From the NCBI RefSeq assembly GCF_000471905.2, contig NW_006499912.1:5167109-5231108 (forward strand): a stretch of 64,000 nt of DNA. Direction: 5' to 3'. Below, in pieces: positions 1 through 11,476 of this stretch; the first letter of the stretch is position 1, and every line of letters starts with the position of its first letter. The stretch is from Amborella trichopoda (lineage: Eukaryota > Streptophyta > Magnoliopsida > Amborellales > Amborellaceae). The notes under the pieces are model-generated. The model saw only the letters and a list, made by a program, of their open reading frames with translations. It did no database searches and was not told the origin of the DNA. The position numbers and the translations under genes were made by a program.

Positions 1-2488
1 CATTCATTGATGATTTTTCTAGAGCGGCTTGTACTTATCTATTGCAATCAAATGATCAAGTTTTCCCTACTTTCAAAAGTTTTCACAAAATGGTTTCTAC
101 TCAATATAATGGAATAATTCAAACCTTGCAATCAGATAATAAAACTAATATGTAAACAAACCCTTTGATGAATATCTTAAGGATAATGGAATCAAACACA
201 AACTTCATGTGTTGGAACACCTCAGCAAAATGCTATTGTTGAAAGGAAATTTGTTATCTTTTGGAAGTTACTAGATCTATTATGTTCCAAACAAATATTC
301 CCAAATAGTATTGGTGTGAAGCTATTATAACTCCGTGCTATTTGATAAATAGGCTGCCCAGTAAACTCCTTAAGCATAAATCACCAATGGAAATATTGCT
401 GAAAGGAAAAATCTCTTTGAACCATTTAAGAGTGTTCGGTTATTCCTGTTATGTTCATATTCAAAACAATGACAAATTAAGTACAAGGGCTGTCGAATGT
501 CTTTTCATTGGGTACTCTTCAAACAAAAGAGGATACAAAATTATATATATTTCTCATGATGCCAAATTTCAAGAGGATGAACCCTACTTCTCTAAACAAT
601 TTTCAAGTTGTGATGGTAAAAATAAAATTCAGAAGGAGTATAATAAAACTTGGGATGGTCTTCCTAATATAAGTGACGACAATATTTTTCAAATTAAAAC
701 CTCTTAAATTGAGGATGTTCAAGAGACTCCTGAAGTTGCTATTGATGAGCAACCTGTTGGTGAGCAAGAACTTGAATGTGATGTTGTTGAGCAAGAAGCG
801 TCTGATCTCCCTGTGGCCGTGGCTCCATCTCCCTCTATTAGGCGCTCTGAACATATTAGTCATCCTCCAAGTAAGTTTCGCGACTACCTCACATTTCATG
901 CTACTACTTATCCTATCCAGAGCTATGTTGATTATGAAAATATTTCTAGGTCTTATGCATCTTTCCTAAGTTCAATTTCTTCTACTTATAAACCTATAAC
1001 TTTGAAGAAGATCTTACCTAAACTATTTGGAAAAAAGGCAATGGATGTAGAACTTCAGGCACATGACAAAAATAGCACTTAGGATTTTGTCAAGTTACCT
1101 AAAGGAAAGAATATTGTTGACTGTAGATGGATTTATAAAACCAAATTCAAGAGTAATGGATCTATAGAAAGGTATAAGGACAGACTTGTTGCTAAAGGAT
1201 TTACTCAAACATATGGGGTAGACTACAAAGAAACGCTTCAGTTGCTAAAATGAATTCAGTCAGAATGTTACTTTCTCTTGCTAATAAAAAAAATTAGCCT
1301 CTGTTTCAACTAGATGTTAAAAATACCTTTCTCTAGGGAAATCTTAAGAAGGAAGTATATATGAATATTCCTCAAGGTCATCCCCGTGAAGGAAGAAAAT
1401 ATTTGATGTGCCAACTAAAAAAAGTTATCTAAGATCTAAAACAATCACCTAGGGCTTTGTATGCTAAGCTTAGGACTACCCTTTTGAACAAAAGATTTCA
1501 AAGAAGTTCTGTTGATTCCTCAATGTTAATAAAAAAGTGGCCTTCAGGAATGGCGATTGTTTTAGTCTACGTTGATGATATTGTCCTCACTGGAGATGAT
1601 TTACAGGGGATATCAAAACTCAAAAGTCACTTCCACCAAGTCTTTGACATTTAAAACCTAGGAATAATGAAATATTTCCTAGGAATAGAAATCGCTCACT
1701 CTCGAAAATGATTATTTGTTTCACAGAGGAAATATACTCTTGATTTATTAAGAGAAACCGGCAAACTAAGAGCTAAACCAATAGAAACTCATGTTGATAT
1801 AAATTTCAAACTTAATGAAAAAATGGTGATCCTTTACAAGATATTGGCAGGTGTCAACAAATTGTCGGTAAATTGATTTATCTCACAATAACCAGGCCTG
1901 ATACCACATTTGTTGTCAGTCTAGTAAGCCAATTTATGCAAGCTCCCATAACTTCTCACATGGATGCTGTAGAAAGGATTTTAAGGTACCTTAAAGCATC
2001 ACCTAGAAAAGGCATTTGGTATAGAAGAAATGGTCATACTCAAGCTACTGGTTTTTGTGATGGCGATTGGGCAGGTAGCCAAACTGATAGAAGATCTACC
2101 ACTGGGTATTGCACCTTCGTAGGTGGTAACCTCATAACATGGAAAAGCAAAAAACAATCAGTTGTAGCTCGTTCAAGTGTTGAAGCAGAATATCGTGCAA
2201 TGGCATACACGACATGTGAGAATGTATGGATCAAGTCATTTATTCAAGATCTTGGTCTTCAATGTTCCTCTCCCATAAATATCAAATCCGGTCTTTCACG
2301 AAAGAACTAAGCATATCGAAGTCGACTATCATTTTGTACGAGAAAAAGTTCAATCCAAAGTAATTGCAACTCCATATATTTAGAGTAAAGACCAATTGGC
2401 GAATATATTTACCAAGGCTATTGGGCGTGATAAATTTCAAGAAATATTGTTCAAGTTGGGATTTATTAATCTATACGCTCCAACTTGA
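1..2488 (+). pseudogene. Ty1/copia pol polyprotein remnant (integrase, RT, RNase H)
   Basis: Translation in shifting frames gives the C-terminal half of a copia polyprotein in the copia order. The integrase core begins at the window edge with FIDDFSRA. The post-integrase segment (about 342-620) has RVFGYSCYVH and CLFIGYSSNKRGYK. Reverse transcriptase has WIYKTKFKSNGSIERYK and RLVAKGFTQTYGVDYKETL near 1,120-1,235, and its catalytic YVDDIVLTGDD lies near 1,568-1,600. RNase H (about 1,990-2,250) has GFCDGDWAGSQTDRRSTTGY and ARSSVEAEYRAMA. The tail reads KHIEVDYHFVREK and ends with a stop at 2,486-2,488. The frame is broken by many stops (for example near 153, 1,079, 1,250, 1,652 and 1,710) and by frameshifts, so no functional protein is expected. 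Gag, protease and the 5' LTR lie outside the window. Confidence 0.93.
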
Positions 2489-2495
2489 GTGGGAG

Positions 2496-2760
2496 TGTTG
2501 AAAGATATGGAATGTTGAAAGATATGGAAAGTGGTTGGGCTCGCTTGGGCTTTTCCATGTTGTCCATGTTACTTTCCTTCTTGTTCTCCACAGTTTGCTC
2601 TTTCTTTGCCTTCTCATTATAGCATGATTGAGTTGTTCTATATATATGTATGATTGTACTTGGAAAAGGCATGACAAGAAATAACGTAGAAGCTCTTCGT
2701 GGATGTAGGCCCAATACGGAACCACGTAAAATTTCCGATCTTCATTTTTTCTTTTTGACA
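2496..2760 (+). mobile_element. 3' LTR of the first copia element
   Basis: A purine-rich stretch (GAGTGGGAG, 2,487-2,495) follows the pol stop directly and works as a polypurine tract. The LTR then opens with TGTTGAAAGATATGG, and that word is repeated 17 bp later. A TATA-like CTATATATATG lies near 2,640. The right end has the usual plant copia U5 look (GGAACCACGTAAAAT, then a T-rich end) and closes with GACA at 2,760. Length is 265 bp. The right boundary is inferred from TG...CA because the 5' LTR is not in the window. Confidence 0.72.
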
Positions 2761-2889
2761 ATATTGCAAAAGGAGGGTCTCAATTGAGTTAATGAATGAG
2801 AGAGAGATGTGGCAATTGGGTTAGGTCAGTCTATGGACCGACCCTGATCCAGATCTAGGTTCTATTTTTTGACCCGACTAGTTGGGTCA

Positions 2890-3272
2890 TCAAAGCCTTT
2901 CTTTAATCAATTGGGGTCGGCTACATAAATTTTAGTTTGTGATTTTGTTCTATTAAGGGTCATATCCTCAATGAAGCCATAAGTCCTTATATATTTTTTT
3001 ACTATTTTCAACCTTGTCCTTTTGGACCTACCTTTTGCCTTTTTTTAACCTTCCGCTTGAATTAATGCACACATTTTAACAAGTGTTGTATTGGGTCTGC
3101 ACTACATATGGCCAACCCTTTTAAGTCCACTCTCTCTCTCATCATATCGTACATTGGTGCCACACCTAAATATTCCCATTTTTTAACACGACTGGTCGGG
3201 TACAGGCCCAAACTTGCCAACTCGATATGAGTTAGGGTCAAGTTAGGATCTAGGTCCAACCAGTCTCACTAG
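2890..3272 (-). mobile_element. LINE 3'-end remnant
   Basis: On the - strand a short reading frame (3,259 to 3,062) carries KKWEYLGVAPMYDMMRE. This resembles the C-terminal segment of plant LINE reverse transcriptases (VGVAPI..KMRE.RLRWFGH). Further along the - strand comes the tail word ATGTAGCCGACCCCAATT (seen on + as AATTGGGGTCGGCTACAT, about 2,912), typical of the 3' untranslated ends of these elements. The same family recurs at 8,087-8,206, 18,821-19,040, 43,380-43,428 and 60,908-60,960. Confidence 0.6.
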
Positions 3273-3350
3273 GATACATATTATAATTACATAGCATAAT
3301 GATAATGTTATAGCACGACATAGATTTTGTATTGTTATATATTATCTAAC

Positions 3351-3394
3351 ATAGGATAGGGGCCATCATCCCCATTGATTCACCCAAAAAAAAT
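3351..3394 (+). repeat. 3' end of a SINE-like repeat
   Basis: TAGGGGCCATCATCCCCATT followed by GATTCACCC and an A-run matches the 3' ends of the longer copies at 20,977-21,118 and 57,648-57,833. Only this tail is recognisable here. Confidence 0.4.
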
Positions 3395-5570
3395 TACTAT
3401 CTAACATAGACATATATAATTTTTACATTATAGTATTATCTTTTATATATTAAACTAGACGATAATCTTTATAATTTTGACATGAATCCTTATTAGTTTC
3501 ACTTTTCCACTTCTAATTATTATTATTTTTTAAATTTTATCCATATTTTCTATCTTATATTTATCACCATTTATCTATTCTCTCTTAATAAAAACTTGTC
3601 TCTCTCAAACATATTCTCTATCTTTCATTTATTTCTCTCAACTTTAAATGTATTATGCTTATGATATCGATCTAGACTGAACCCAACCCTTTTACAGCCC
3701 TAGAGAGAACGACCATGTAAGGTTAGATGATGAAGAAAATATGCCCCCAGAAGATATAGTTTTATGTCAACACCAAAGTTCCAAGTCTTACTTGAATTTT
3801 TTTTATCTTGATTTTTGTGCTTTTTTCAGGATTTTAAGGGTTATGATTTTGGACTGCCAAATACATCCTTATGTATCTTGATTTTGTGCTTTTTTTAGGA
3901 TTTTAAGGGATATGATTTTGGACTGCCAAATACATCCTTATATACATGACTATAACTTTTTTGGATTTTGCTCAATATCCTAAAAATTCATAATATTAAG
4001 TCCAATCAAACATGCCCCTAGGTATAAAGAGAAACTATAGGAGATAAAAGTTGAATTGGAACAGAAAATACGCTACTCTAAACTCCTACTTTGTAGGGTC
4101 TTTGTACTTTAACCTATAGTCTCCATTTTCATATCTTAGTGTAGTTAACGGCACACGTCCCTACCTTTAATTTTGACTCAATATGTATTAACAAAAAAGA
4201 AAAAAGAGAGAGATATTTCTCAATTTGTTTTGAAGGTTTTAAAAAACAGATAAGTAACTCAGATTGCCCATTTGAAAAATTGGTTTGTATCCGTGGACCA
4301 GCGATCTAGCCGAGTGAATCAACCAATAAAAAATAAAAAATATAACAATTTGAAAAAAATAGTAATGAATATTGCCTGATAATCCAGCCCATTGTCTTCT
4401 AATTTATTTATGAGTGCATATGCTATGCTCCCATGGGGCATATTGTGCACTTACTCCGTCAGTTAGAATCCCTTGGGCAGAAGGCTAACTTTTGATTTTT
4501 ATTTTTATTTTTATTTACAATTATGGGAACCACCTAAAAATTACCAACTGATTTTATTAAAAAGAAAAAAAATTGAATTTTGAGTTTCCTAACACTTAAA
4601 TCTCCCCCTAAAAGAGAAGGTTTCTTTTTAATTTTGAGGAAAGCCCATAGAAGATGAAATTTGAAAAAAAAAAAATTTGTTAAGTATAGTGTAGGGATTG
4701 ACAAGGATACATCCCCATAATTTTGGGTACTAAAAGTACTCTTAGATTGCGTTTTGCCTGAGGCATTAAATATACAGTATGCTCCCTCGGGTGCATGAAA
4801 TCATTTGGCTTTATCATTTGGGCTATTTTTTTTGGATTGTATATTATAAGGCCATTTATTATTATTGTAAAGAGGTCATAATTACTCTTTGCTATTGGAT
4901 GTCAAATTGCATGATTTGGGGTTTTCAAGATCTGCGATATTTTTTTTTTTTTTTTTTTTTCTGAACTTTAATTCTAGTTAATGACACTCTTACAATCACC
5001 CAATTTGAAATTTGACGAATAAAAATGATTGTGAACTCGTACTAAAAATAAACGATCTCTTTGTATATTTTTCCTTTCTTGACTTTTCATTTACAACATA
5101 AAATTTGATTGGTAGCTGATTGAAAGAGGGTTGGGTCTCTAGGCAAACAATATATGAGCCCTTTTTGCCGGAGTGATAGAAATCATGCGTGACGTTTGTT
5201 GATGTTATTTGTCAAATAATTATTAAAGTCAAGGGGCACTTTTCTCTTTATTTTAGAGTTAAACCTGCCGTGGACAGCAAGCCATTGAATTTTGCTCCCT
5301 CAACATGTCTTAAAATATATCTCACGGCTGACTTAATCACAATCGTAGAAAACCTCTTTCACCTTCTCCAAAACGACAAATTTTAGGAAAAAGAGTTCGG
5401 GCTTAATTGATTAGCAGTTGAGGATTTGCAACGCTACATGATTTTCTACTATGGTAAGGGCCCTTCCCATTGACTCTAACAAAACAAAACAAAAAAAAGG
5501 AGAAATTTTACTCCTTAAATTACTCACAAAATGCTTCAAACTTGAAAAGATATAGAGAATTTCGAATAGG
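3395..5570. other. AT-rich intergenic DNA, no gene seen
   Basis: This stretch holds no coding frame with family resemblance. It contains a 70-bp tandem duplication (3,804-3,943, TATCTTGATTTT...CATCCTTAT twice), a region near 4,240-4,390 resembling the repeat at 23,221-23,525, and a poly-T run at about 4,940-4,961. Confidence 0.6.
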
Positions 5571-5925
5571 TAATCAAACCCCTTCCTCCCTCTCTCTCCT
5601 TTCATTCTCTCTATATCTCCTCAAAACTCTCATCTCTAGGACTGACAATAGACCAAGTGGCTTGACCTTAAAAAAGCCGGGCTTAAGCTGCAAAATGTGG
5701 CTAGAGGGCTGAATTAGGGCTAATGCCAGCTCGATTTTGCCCAAACAGGCCATTGTTTTTTGGTTTTTTATTCTATTCTTTCTTAATTTATTTTGGCCCC
5801 GTCAATTTCGGCTGGCTCGAACAAGGGTCAGGGATCTCTCTCTCTCAAACCGTCACCCCCTTCCTCTCTCTCCTTCCCCTCTCTCTATATCTCCTTAAAG
5901 CTCTCTCTCTCTCTCTCATACGTCA
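5570..5925. repeat. CT-rich low-complexity tract, partly duplicated
   Basis: Two similar CT-rich blocks (about 5,580-5,640 and 5,860-5,920) both contain CCTTCCTC, then CTCTCTCC, then CTCTATATCTCCT. They look like a local duplication separated by about 285 bp. No coding frame is supported. Confidence 0.55.
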
Positions 5926-5954
5926 AAGAATGCCCACACTAAGCAAAAGTTTTT

Positions 5955-6632
5955 GTTGCTTTCTTACTGTCTCACATCAGACCGAGTAATTGATGCAGTT
6001 TGGTTAGGGACTCTCTTTCATGTCAAAGCTGACTCGGTTGCTTTCTTACTGTCTCACATCAGACCGAGTAACTGACGCAGTTTGGTTGGAGACTCTCTTT
6101 CATGTCAAAGCTGACTCGGTTCAGACTTAGGGTTTGGTTCTCTCTCACATCAAAGTTGACTTATTTTCATTGACCTCTCCTCCATCATAACTGATTTGGT
6201 GACTTATTTTCATTGACCTCTCCTCCATCATAACGGATTTGGTTCAGGACACAAATGGCTTTGTTGCTCTCTTTCTCTGTCCCTCTTAATGACTTAAATC
6301 AAGACTGGGATTATTAAAAGAAAATGATTTATACACAATATATGGTCTTAAATTTGAATGGAGATTATTCAACTTTTTTTTTTGTTTTATGGTCAGATCT
6401 AAGTGTTTAGGAATTCAAATCCAAACTTTATTTATTTATTTATTTTTATTTTTGTTTTGTTTTCCTTTCAATTGAGTACTCGTCTAGTGTTCCAAAAGTT
6501 GATTCCAAATTTTAATATGGAGTAAATACTGCTGAATAACTCTTGACTCAAGAAAGTAAGTCTATATAGTACACTCCTATGAGAGCAAACTAAGCAGTCT
6601 ATATAGTACACTCCTATGAGAGCAAACTACGC
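5955..6632. repeat. cluster of three short tandem duplications
   Basis: Three independent two-copy direct repeats follow one another. The first, at 5,955-6,118, has period 82 (GTTGCTTTCTTACTGTCTCA start). The second, at 6,158-6,243, has period 43 (GACTTATTTTCATTGACC start). The third, at 6,559-6,632, has period 37 (AGTCTATATAGTACACTCC start). The copies are nearly identical, so they are recent. Confidence 0.85.
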
Positions 6633-7449
6633 CGCTCAATTTTTTTGGATGGGGTTTCTATGAGTCAGCCGACTCATACTATACATATGCAGGCCCCTCT
6701 TAAACTATCTTCGAAATAGATTTTAATCTAAAATTTTAGGGATTCATGGTTTAGGTTAAGATGATTATGAGCATAAAAATAAAAATAAAAATTGTTATTT
6801 TTAAAATATAATTTAAAAAATACATTTCTACACCGTATAAACTTTGTGAGTTTCTTATACGTCCATCTTAAAGATGGATGTCAGTGGGTCAGCGAGCTCT
6901 TGCACCTGTTAACTCATGAGGGACGTCTCCAATTTATTTTCACTTCCTAAAGTGCCAACCGCAGGACCGTTGTTGCTATGTAGAAGTTTTCCATTTAAGA
7001 AGTTTTCAGGTTGTAGAAGTCTTCTAGGTTGTTTTCTTCTCTTTTTTTTCAACCAATTTGTGAGAAGTTCAAAAAATATCCTCAACATTGACAAAGATAT
7101 CGAAATTTGATCCTATCTTGTCTTGTTTTAGTTCTAGGAAAGGCTTAAATGAGGTCTTGTTCACATGCAGGCTCTTTCCAAAAATCTATACTGGAGATAG
7201 ATTAAGGATATGAAATATATTTTAAGTCATTCTAGACATATTTCACATTTAGATCGATGATTTTGCAGGTCAAAAAATACTACAGATCAAATGATTCACC
7301 GAAGAATTAAAATGAATGATAATGAACTGTATAAGGAAAAGTTTGAAATAGTCTATCTTTGATATTTTTTTAAGATTCATGATCGTGATGAACGAGACCG
7401 GTCAAAAATCTATATTTAATATACATCTTTGAAGGAAAGAAAAGAAGGA

Positions 7450-7625
7450 GCCATCAGGTGTGACGGTAAAAGGCTTGGGTAGCCAGCGCAAGAAAGCGGG
7501 TTCGAGTCCTGAGCACGGCCACTTTGTACATAAAAAAGCCAAAGGTTAGGAGTATTTCCAGCTCTACCCCTCCTAGGACCCTGCCTACACAGGTCCCAAG
7601 TTCCAAGTTAATATTAAGAAAAATC
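7450..7625 (+). mobile_element. tRNA-derived SINE-like element
   Basis: The segment contains a canonical Pol III B box, GGTTCGAGTCC (about 7,499-7,509), preceded by an A-box-like TGACGGTAAAAGG. A non-tRNA body follows (CTACCCCTCCTAGGACCCTGC) of the kind seen in plant SINEs. It does not fold as a full tRNA and has no acceptor-stem partner, so it is a retroposon and not a tRNA gene. Target duplications were not found. Confidence 0.5.
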
Positions 7626-7939
7626 TCTAGAAATGACCGCATTTGAATAGATGCATCAGCTGACAGACCAAAATCTCATGGTTAAGTATATAATTGAATT
7701 ATCTATCAATATTAAAGTTGTTTCTGCATTCGGATTTTTAAGGCACAAATAACATTATCATGTTCTTCCTACTTCACATGCACATGCAATAATAAAATTC
7801 AACAAACCCTAGAAATCATGAACATCTATAGAGCTAATTTAATAAATCAACTACAAACACACTAATTATTATTTGGATTAACTAAAATCCTTAACCCATA
7901 TTTTAGGAACAAAGGTATTTTAGATTCACTAGTCCATTT

Positions 7940-8278
7940 AAGAAGGAGAACCCCACAAATGTGTTAAAAATGTGTGTTGCTAATTTAGAAGTCCTAAATA
8001 GCATAGGATTACGATTTAGAATTAAGTTTGCTTATCTAGTTAGAGTTCTCTCAGTATTAGTATACCATATGGCTTGGATCCCATTGTAATGAGAAAAGAT
8101 ATGGGGACTTTGGCCTCCTTGAGGGTATGGTCTTTAATAGAGTAGAATGGCGGACCTGGATTAATGTAGTCAACCCCAATTAGTTGGAAAAAGATTCAGA
8201 TGATGTCTTGGATCCCATTGGGAGTAGTGAAGTCTATGAGGCTCTAGCTAGAGTCCTATTAGGAATAAAATAAATAAA

Positions 8279-8317
<39 letters not shown>

Positions 8318-8658
8318 GGAGCGATGAGAGGTTGAAATGCATTAGTACATGGTGAGACGTCACGTCCTCCGGCATGAGAGAGAGAGAGTGAGTGAGTGAG
8401 TTTATGGTAGAAAAAGAGGCAGAAAGGATTGTGCAGATAAAACTTAGAGAGAGAAAATTAGAGAGAGGTGATCTGGCCTAGAGAGATAAAATTGTAGAAA
8501 GTCAAAGTTGGAGAGAGAGAGAGAGAAAGAGTGTGTAACCAGCCCATTAAGGCCAAAAAATTATTGAAATAAAAGTTCTTTTTCACCTTATTTTTTCTTT
8601 TGTGTGTGTACATTACATCATGCATATCAACATCCAAAGCTATCATGCATACTTTCAA
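7940..8658 (+). repeat. 5' LTR of the second copia element
   Basis: It aligns with 14,544-15,615 when the insertions in each are skipped. It carries an (AT)17 microsatellite at 8,281-8,314, then GA/GTGA-rich DNA, and the shared 3' end GTGTGTACATTACATCATGC and CTTTCAACA. The first 50 bases or so of the LTR are not clearly recognisable, so the start is approximate. Confidence 0.7.
8087..8206 (+). mobile_element. 120-bp truncated LINE tail with 14-bp target duplication
   Basis: The 14-base word CTTGGATCCCATTG occurs at 8,073-8,086 and again at 8,207-8,220, flanking a 120-bp insert. The insert contains GGATTAATGTAGTCAACCCC and ends GATTCAGATGATGT, the tail type of plant LINEs. The sister 3' LTR (about 14,694-14,712) reads GGTTTGGAGTCCCATTGGGA without interruption, which supplies the empty site. 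Confidence 0.8.
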
Positions 8659-8660
8659 CA

Positions 8661-8672
8661 TGGTATCAGAGC
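8661..8672 (+). promoter_or_regulatory. copia primer-binding site
   Basis: TGGTATCAGAGC lies two bases after the CAACA end of the 5' LTR. It is the standard complement to the 3' end of plant initiator tRNA-Met used by copia elements to prime reverse transcription. Confidence 0.9.
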
Positions 8673-11476
8673 TACCTTCTTAAGATTGGGGACTAAACGT
8701 TTAGAGATCAATTCTTCCCTTGGATCTTTAATTATATTTTGTAGTTAATATTTTATTACCTAAAAAAAGAAGAAAAAAAATAAAAGAAAAAATAGGAGAG
8801 AAGAAATATTTTCATAAAACATTATATACCATTGTTCTCGAATTGACCGCAAAGAATTATGAAGATTGGAAAGTGTGATGGAGAAACAACTTGATAGGGC
8901 AAGGTCTATGGGATGTAGTCGATGGGACTGAACCAAGGCTAATTGTTGATGATAGACTTGATTCATGGAAGAAACCGAATGACAATGCTATGTACACAAT
9001 TCAAATTTCATGTGGGCCAAATATATTATCTCATGTGAGGAATTTAGAAACAACAAAAGAAGCTTGTGATCAGTTGGCTATCATGCACAAGCAGGTGAGC
9101 AGTGCTAGGAAGGCATTCTTAAACCCAAAATTACAATCTTATAAGCAAGGTAATGGCTTCAGTGTATAATTTTCTCATAAAGTAAATTATATTTGTAATC
9201 AATTGGAAGGAACTAGAATAACACCCAAATTGCTATCATCTTTAAAAATCTTAGGACCGAGTTTGATATAATGAGGGTGATGATTCAAAAATCCAAGCCA
9301 ACTATAAAAAAAAGCTATAAGTGTATTCCTTTAAGAAGAAGCATTCCTTGAAAAGAGAAAATTGAAGTCAAACAGTTATTCCAAGAAAGTGGAAGATCGG
9401 AAGAAGGTCTTGTTTACTAATTCTTGTGGGACTTCTCATGGTAGAGGAAGATATCATTGTTTAGGAAGGCCCCGAAATAATAAAGACTCACGAAGATCAA
9501 ATAAAGATTCATGCTACACTTGTAGGAAAGTTGGATAGTATGCGGAAGATTGTTGATATAACCAAGGAAATTATGTTTCCGACGAAAAAAAGAATGGGTT
9601 AAAAAAAATCTTATAAGGATAAATTTGAAGAAACACTTTCTTCAAAACATATGACCCAAAGACGTGATCCTTTCACCACCAAAGAACCTTTGTCTGACAT
9701 GCTAGGAGCCTTGACAAGGCATACCACCACTGTAGAAGTTGAAGGCAAAGGAAATATTAAATATTACACTATAAGTGCTCCATGAAAACAACAAGCACCT
9801 TTTCAATGTTCTACATGTTCCAAAACTTATGAGATATCTCATGTTTGTGGAATAACTAGCCGTTCAAAGTTTTCATGTAATTTTTTGTAAAAGGAGATGG
9901 AAGGATTGCCATCTGTGGAAAGAAAGTTGGTTATTTATTTGCTATGAGCATACTTTGAAGAGTTCCTCTATTGATATTGTCAACTTATGACCCAGGAGAA
10001 TGGGGCATTGCGATCTCCCAAGGCTAAAAGATATGGCAGGGAAGAAGCCAGTCACTGGGATGCCTATGATTTAACTTGCGGGGAGTTATATTTATGAACC
10101 ATGTACATTCACAAAGGCTACAAAGCATCCATTCATCCAATTATCCACCACAACAAGATACCCACTAGAGATTATCTATAATGATGTGTGGGTTTAAGTC
10201 CAGTTGAATTTCACAGTCGTATGAGGTACTATGTCACTTTCATTGATGATATTCTAAGTATACATGAATTTATTCTTTGCAAAATAAATCTGAAGTATTT
10301 GAGAATTTCAAACGATCTAAAGCGCTTGTTAAGAATGAATTAAATACAAGAATCAAGAAATTCAGGATAGAAAATGGTGGAGACTTCATATCAGAAGAAT
10401 TTAATGATTTCTTCAAAAAGAATGTGATTAGGAGGCAGCTGACATGTGTTGGGACAACTCAACAAAATGTGATCGCTGAAACGAAGAATCACCACATCGT
10501 AGAAGCTCATGTAATGATGAATGGAAAGAATATGCCTAAAGTATATTGTGTTGAAGCAAGGCACATTGCAATGTACTTGATCAATCGCATGCTGCTTAGA
10601 GATGGAATGAAGGTGCCATATTAGCTATTCTACAAGAAAAAAAATCAGATATCATACATCTACGTATTTTCGGATGTATAGCTTATGTGAAGCGCAGTGA
10701 GGAGGATCATGATAAACTTGATGATAAAGCCATAAAGAGTATATTTCTTGAAGATTCATCAAAAAGATAAACTTAACAATACATAAATCCAGTAAACCGC
10801 TGCATCTATGAAAGCAAAGACATGAAGTTTGATGAGAAGGCACAATGGCATCAAGATGTACAAGAAATTGAAGAAGAAGAAGAGAATCAGCATTGCGTAA
10901 TAAAGATCCAAAGTGCCCCTAAGAGCTGACTACTCCGACACCATCAAAAGAGAAGGAAATTACTCCATCAATCTCCCTGACTCAAGAACAAATCAAGTGA
11001 CGTCCAGAAAGGTACTGGCCTCTAGTGAAAATGTTGAATAACCATTATTGTTTATGATGCAGGTCATAGATGAGCATAAGTTGAAAAGTTTTGAGGAAGC
11101 AATAGGCAACCCAAAATAGCAACATGCTATGGAAAAAGAGATGTGTTAACTTTATGGGATTTGGTTCCTCTTTCAAATATAAAGAAAGCAATCAGTTGCA
11201 AATGGTTTGTAAAATAAAATTTAAATCTAATGTTAAAATTGAGTGTTATAAGGTGTGCTTGGTGGCTAAACAATTTTCTTAATCTTATGGGAAGATTACG
11301 AAAAGAAATTTAGCCAAATTGCAAAGATTACAAGTATCATGTGATCATTGCTATGGCAGCAGTAAAAGGTTGGAAGCTTCATTACATGATGTGGAAAATG
11401 CTTTTTTAAATGGAGAAATTGACAAAGAGGTATATATGCATTAGCTCGAAGGATATGAAGATTTTATGAACCCTCA

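Noticed and set aside
7470-7540. Possible tRNA gene from the GGTTCGAGTCC box
   Set aside because: No acceptor stem or anticodon arm can be formed; the sequence continues as a SINE body.
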